6,062 nucleotides of DNA from positions 1 to 6,062 of the forward strand of contig JASHSR010000367.1 in NCBI GenBank assembly GCA_030038645.1, read 5' to 3'. Under the pieces are notes generated by a model. The model was not told the origin of the DNA. It made no database searches and saw only the letters and a list, made by a program, of their open reading frames with translations. Numbering within the stretch: the stretch's first letter is position 1; every line of letters begins with the position of its first letter. Source of the DNA: Gammaproteobacteria bacterium (GTDB taxonomy: Bacteria; Pseudomonadota; Gammaproteobacteria; Steroidobacterales; Steroidobacteraceae). Below, one piece after another: positions 5,720-6,062 of the stretch. Both the position numbers and the translations under genes were made by a program.

Positions 5720-6062
5720 CCGCGGTGAGCCCCGGGCGGGCGGCCGCGGGCAGCTGTAACGCCGCGGGCCGAAGCGTCGGGACAGGCGCTTGCGAGGAGC
5801 CGAGCGACGGCCGCCCCGCGCTCGCCTGCGCGAGCAGCGCAATGATTTGCTTGTTCGCCTTGAAGCCTCGGATCCCGACGCCATGCGTGGCCGCCATGAG
5901 CGGCGTTCTGCCCAGGTCATCCGCTACGTTGGGGTTGGCGCCGTGCTGGAGCAGGTACGCGATCACCTTGGGCCAGCCCCAGTGGATGGCGCCGTACAGA
6001 GCCGTCTCGCCCTGACGGTGCGTCATGCTGCTCGAGCGGGCGATGCGGGCGGTGTGGCTGCT
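5712..6062 (-). CDS. Ankyrin-repeat protein, C-terminal part (5' end outside window)
   Basis: 116 residues are visible; the frame is open through the right edge of the window, so the ATG at 6026 is probably internal rather than the start. One full ankyrin repeat is clear: GETALYGAIHWGWPKVIAYL, then LQHGANPNVADDL. A second begins GRTPLMAATHGVG and ends KQIIALLAQA, with a short insertion (IRGFKAN) between its two helices, as often seen in C-terminal capping repeats. The final ~35 residues are a Pro/Ala-rich low-complexity tail. Ankyrin repeats form protein-binding solenoids; the partner and cellular location cannot be told because the N-terminus is missing. The stop (TAG, 5712-5714 read in reverse) lies inside the last codons of the convergent synthase gene, an 8-base tail-to-tail overlap. 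Confidence 0.85.
   Translation of the reverse strand, partial: SSHTARIARSSSMTHRQGETALYGAIHWGWPKVIAYLLQHGANPNVADDLGRTPLMAATHGVGIRGFKANKQIIALLAQASAGRPSLGSSQAPVPTLRPAALQLPAAARPGLTAVR

Overview
The window is high-GC bacterial DNA (one 60-base sample inside the second citrate synthase is 80% GC). The mix of genes fits a Pseudomonadota member, probably a gammaproteobacterium of the Xanthomonadales/Nevskiales/Steroidobacter kind. That placement rests on the look of the two-component proteins and is tentative. No RNA gene, transposase, integrase or CRISPR array is visible.

Layout, left to right: (1) bases 2-793, the C-terminal part of an NtrC-type sigma-54 activator (AAA+ core plus Fis-type HTH), followed after 11 bases by (2) 805-2175, a membrane sensor histidine kinase with HAMP, PAS-like and ATPase regions. 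Together they look like a two-component operon. (3) 2280-2944 is a HEPN/MNT toxin-antitoxin pair: an MntA-like minimal nucleotidyltransferase and a HepT-like HEPN RNase joined by an ATGA overlap. The pair is less GC-rich than its surroundings and is bordered by AT-rich non-coding DNA on both sides. The right border (2945-3201) holds a 60-base stretch of only 22% GC with a perfect 9-bp inverted repeat. (4) 3202-4455, minus strand, encodes a citrate-synthase-fold protein with an N-terminal excisionase/MerR-like HTH. (5) Divergent from it, 4523-5719 encodes a second citrate/methylcitrate-synthase-like protein without HTH. The 67 bases between them carry a perfect 12-bp palindrome, a second imperfect palindrome and a good sigma-70-like promoter. 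(6) 5712-6062, minus strand, is the C-terminal end of an ankyrin-repeat protein, overlapping the second synthase gene tail to tail by 8 bases.

The most interesting unit is the divergent synthase pair: an enzyme-fold protein carrying its own DNA-binding domain faces a paralogue across repeated TTGACG/CGTCAA half-sites. A metabolite-sensing autoregulator controlling its neighbour is a reasonable hypothesis, but it is inference. Two further oddities sit in these genes. Codon usage argues for two compensating single-base shifts in the middle of the HTH synthase. The second synthase has Glu where the catalytic Asp is expected, plus a C-terminal tail built from an 18-bp tandem repeat.
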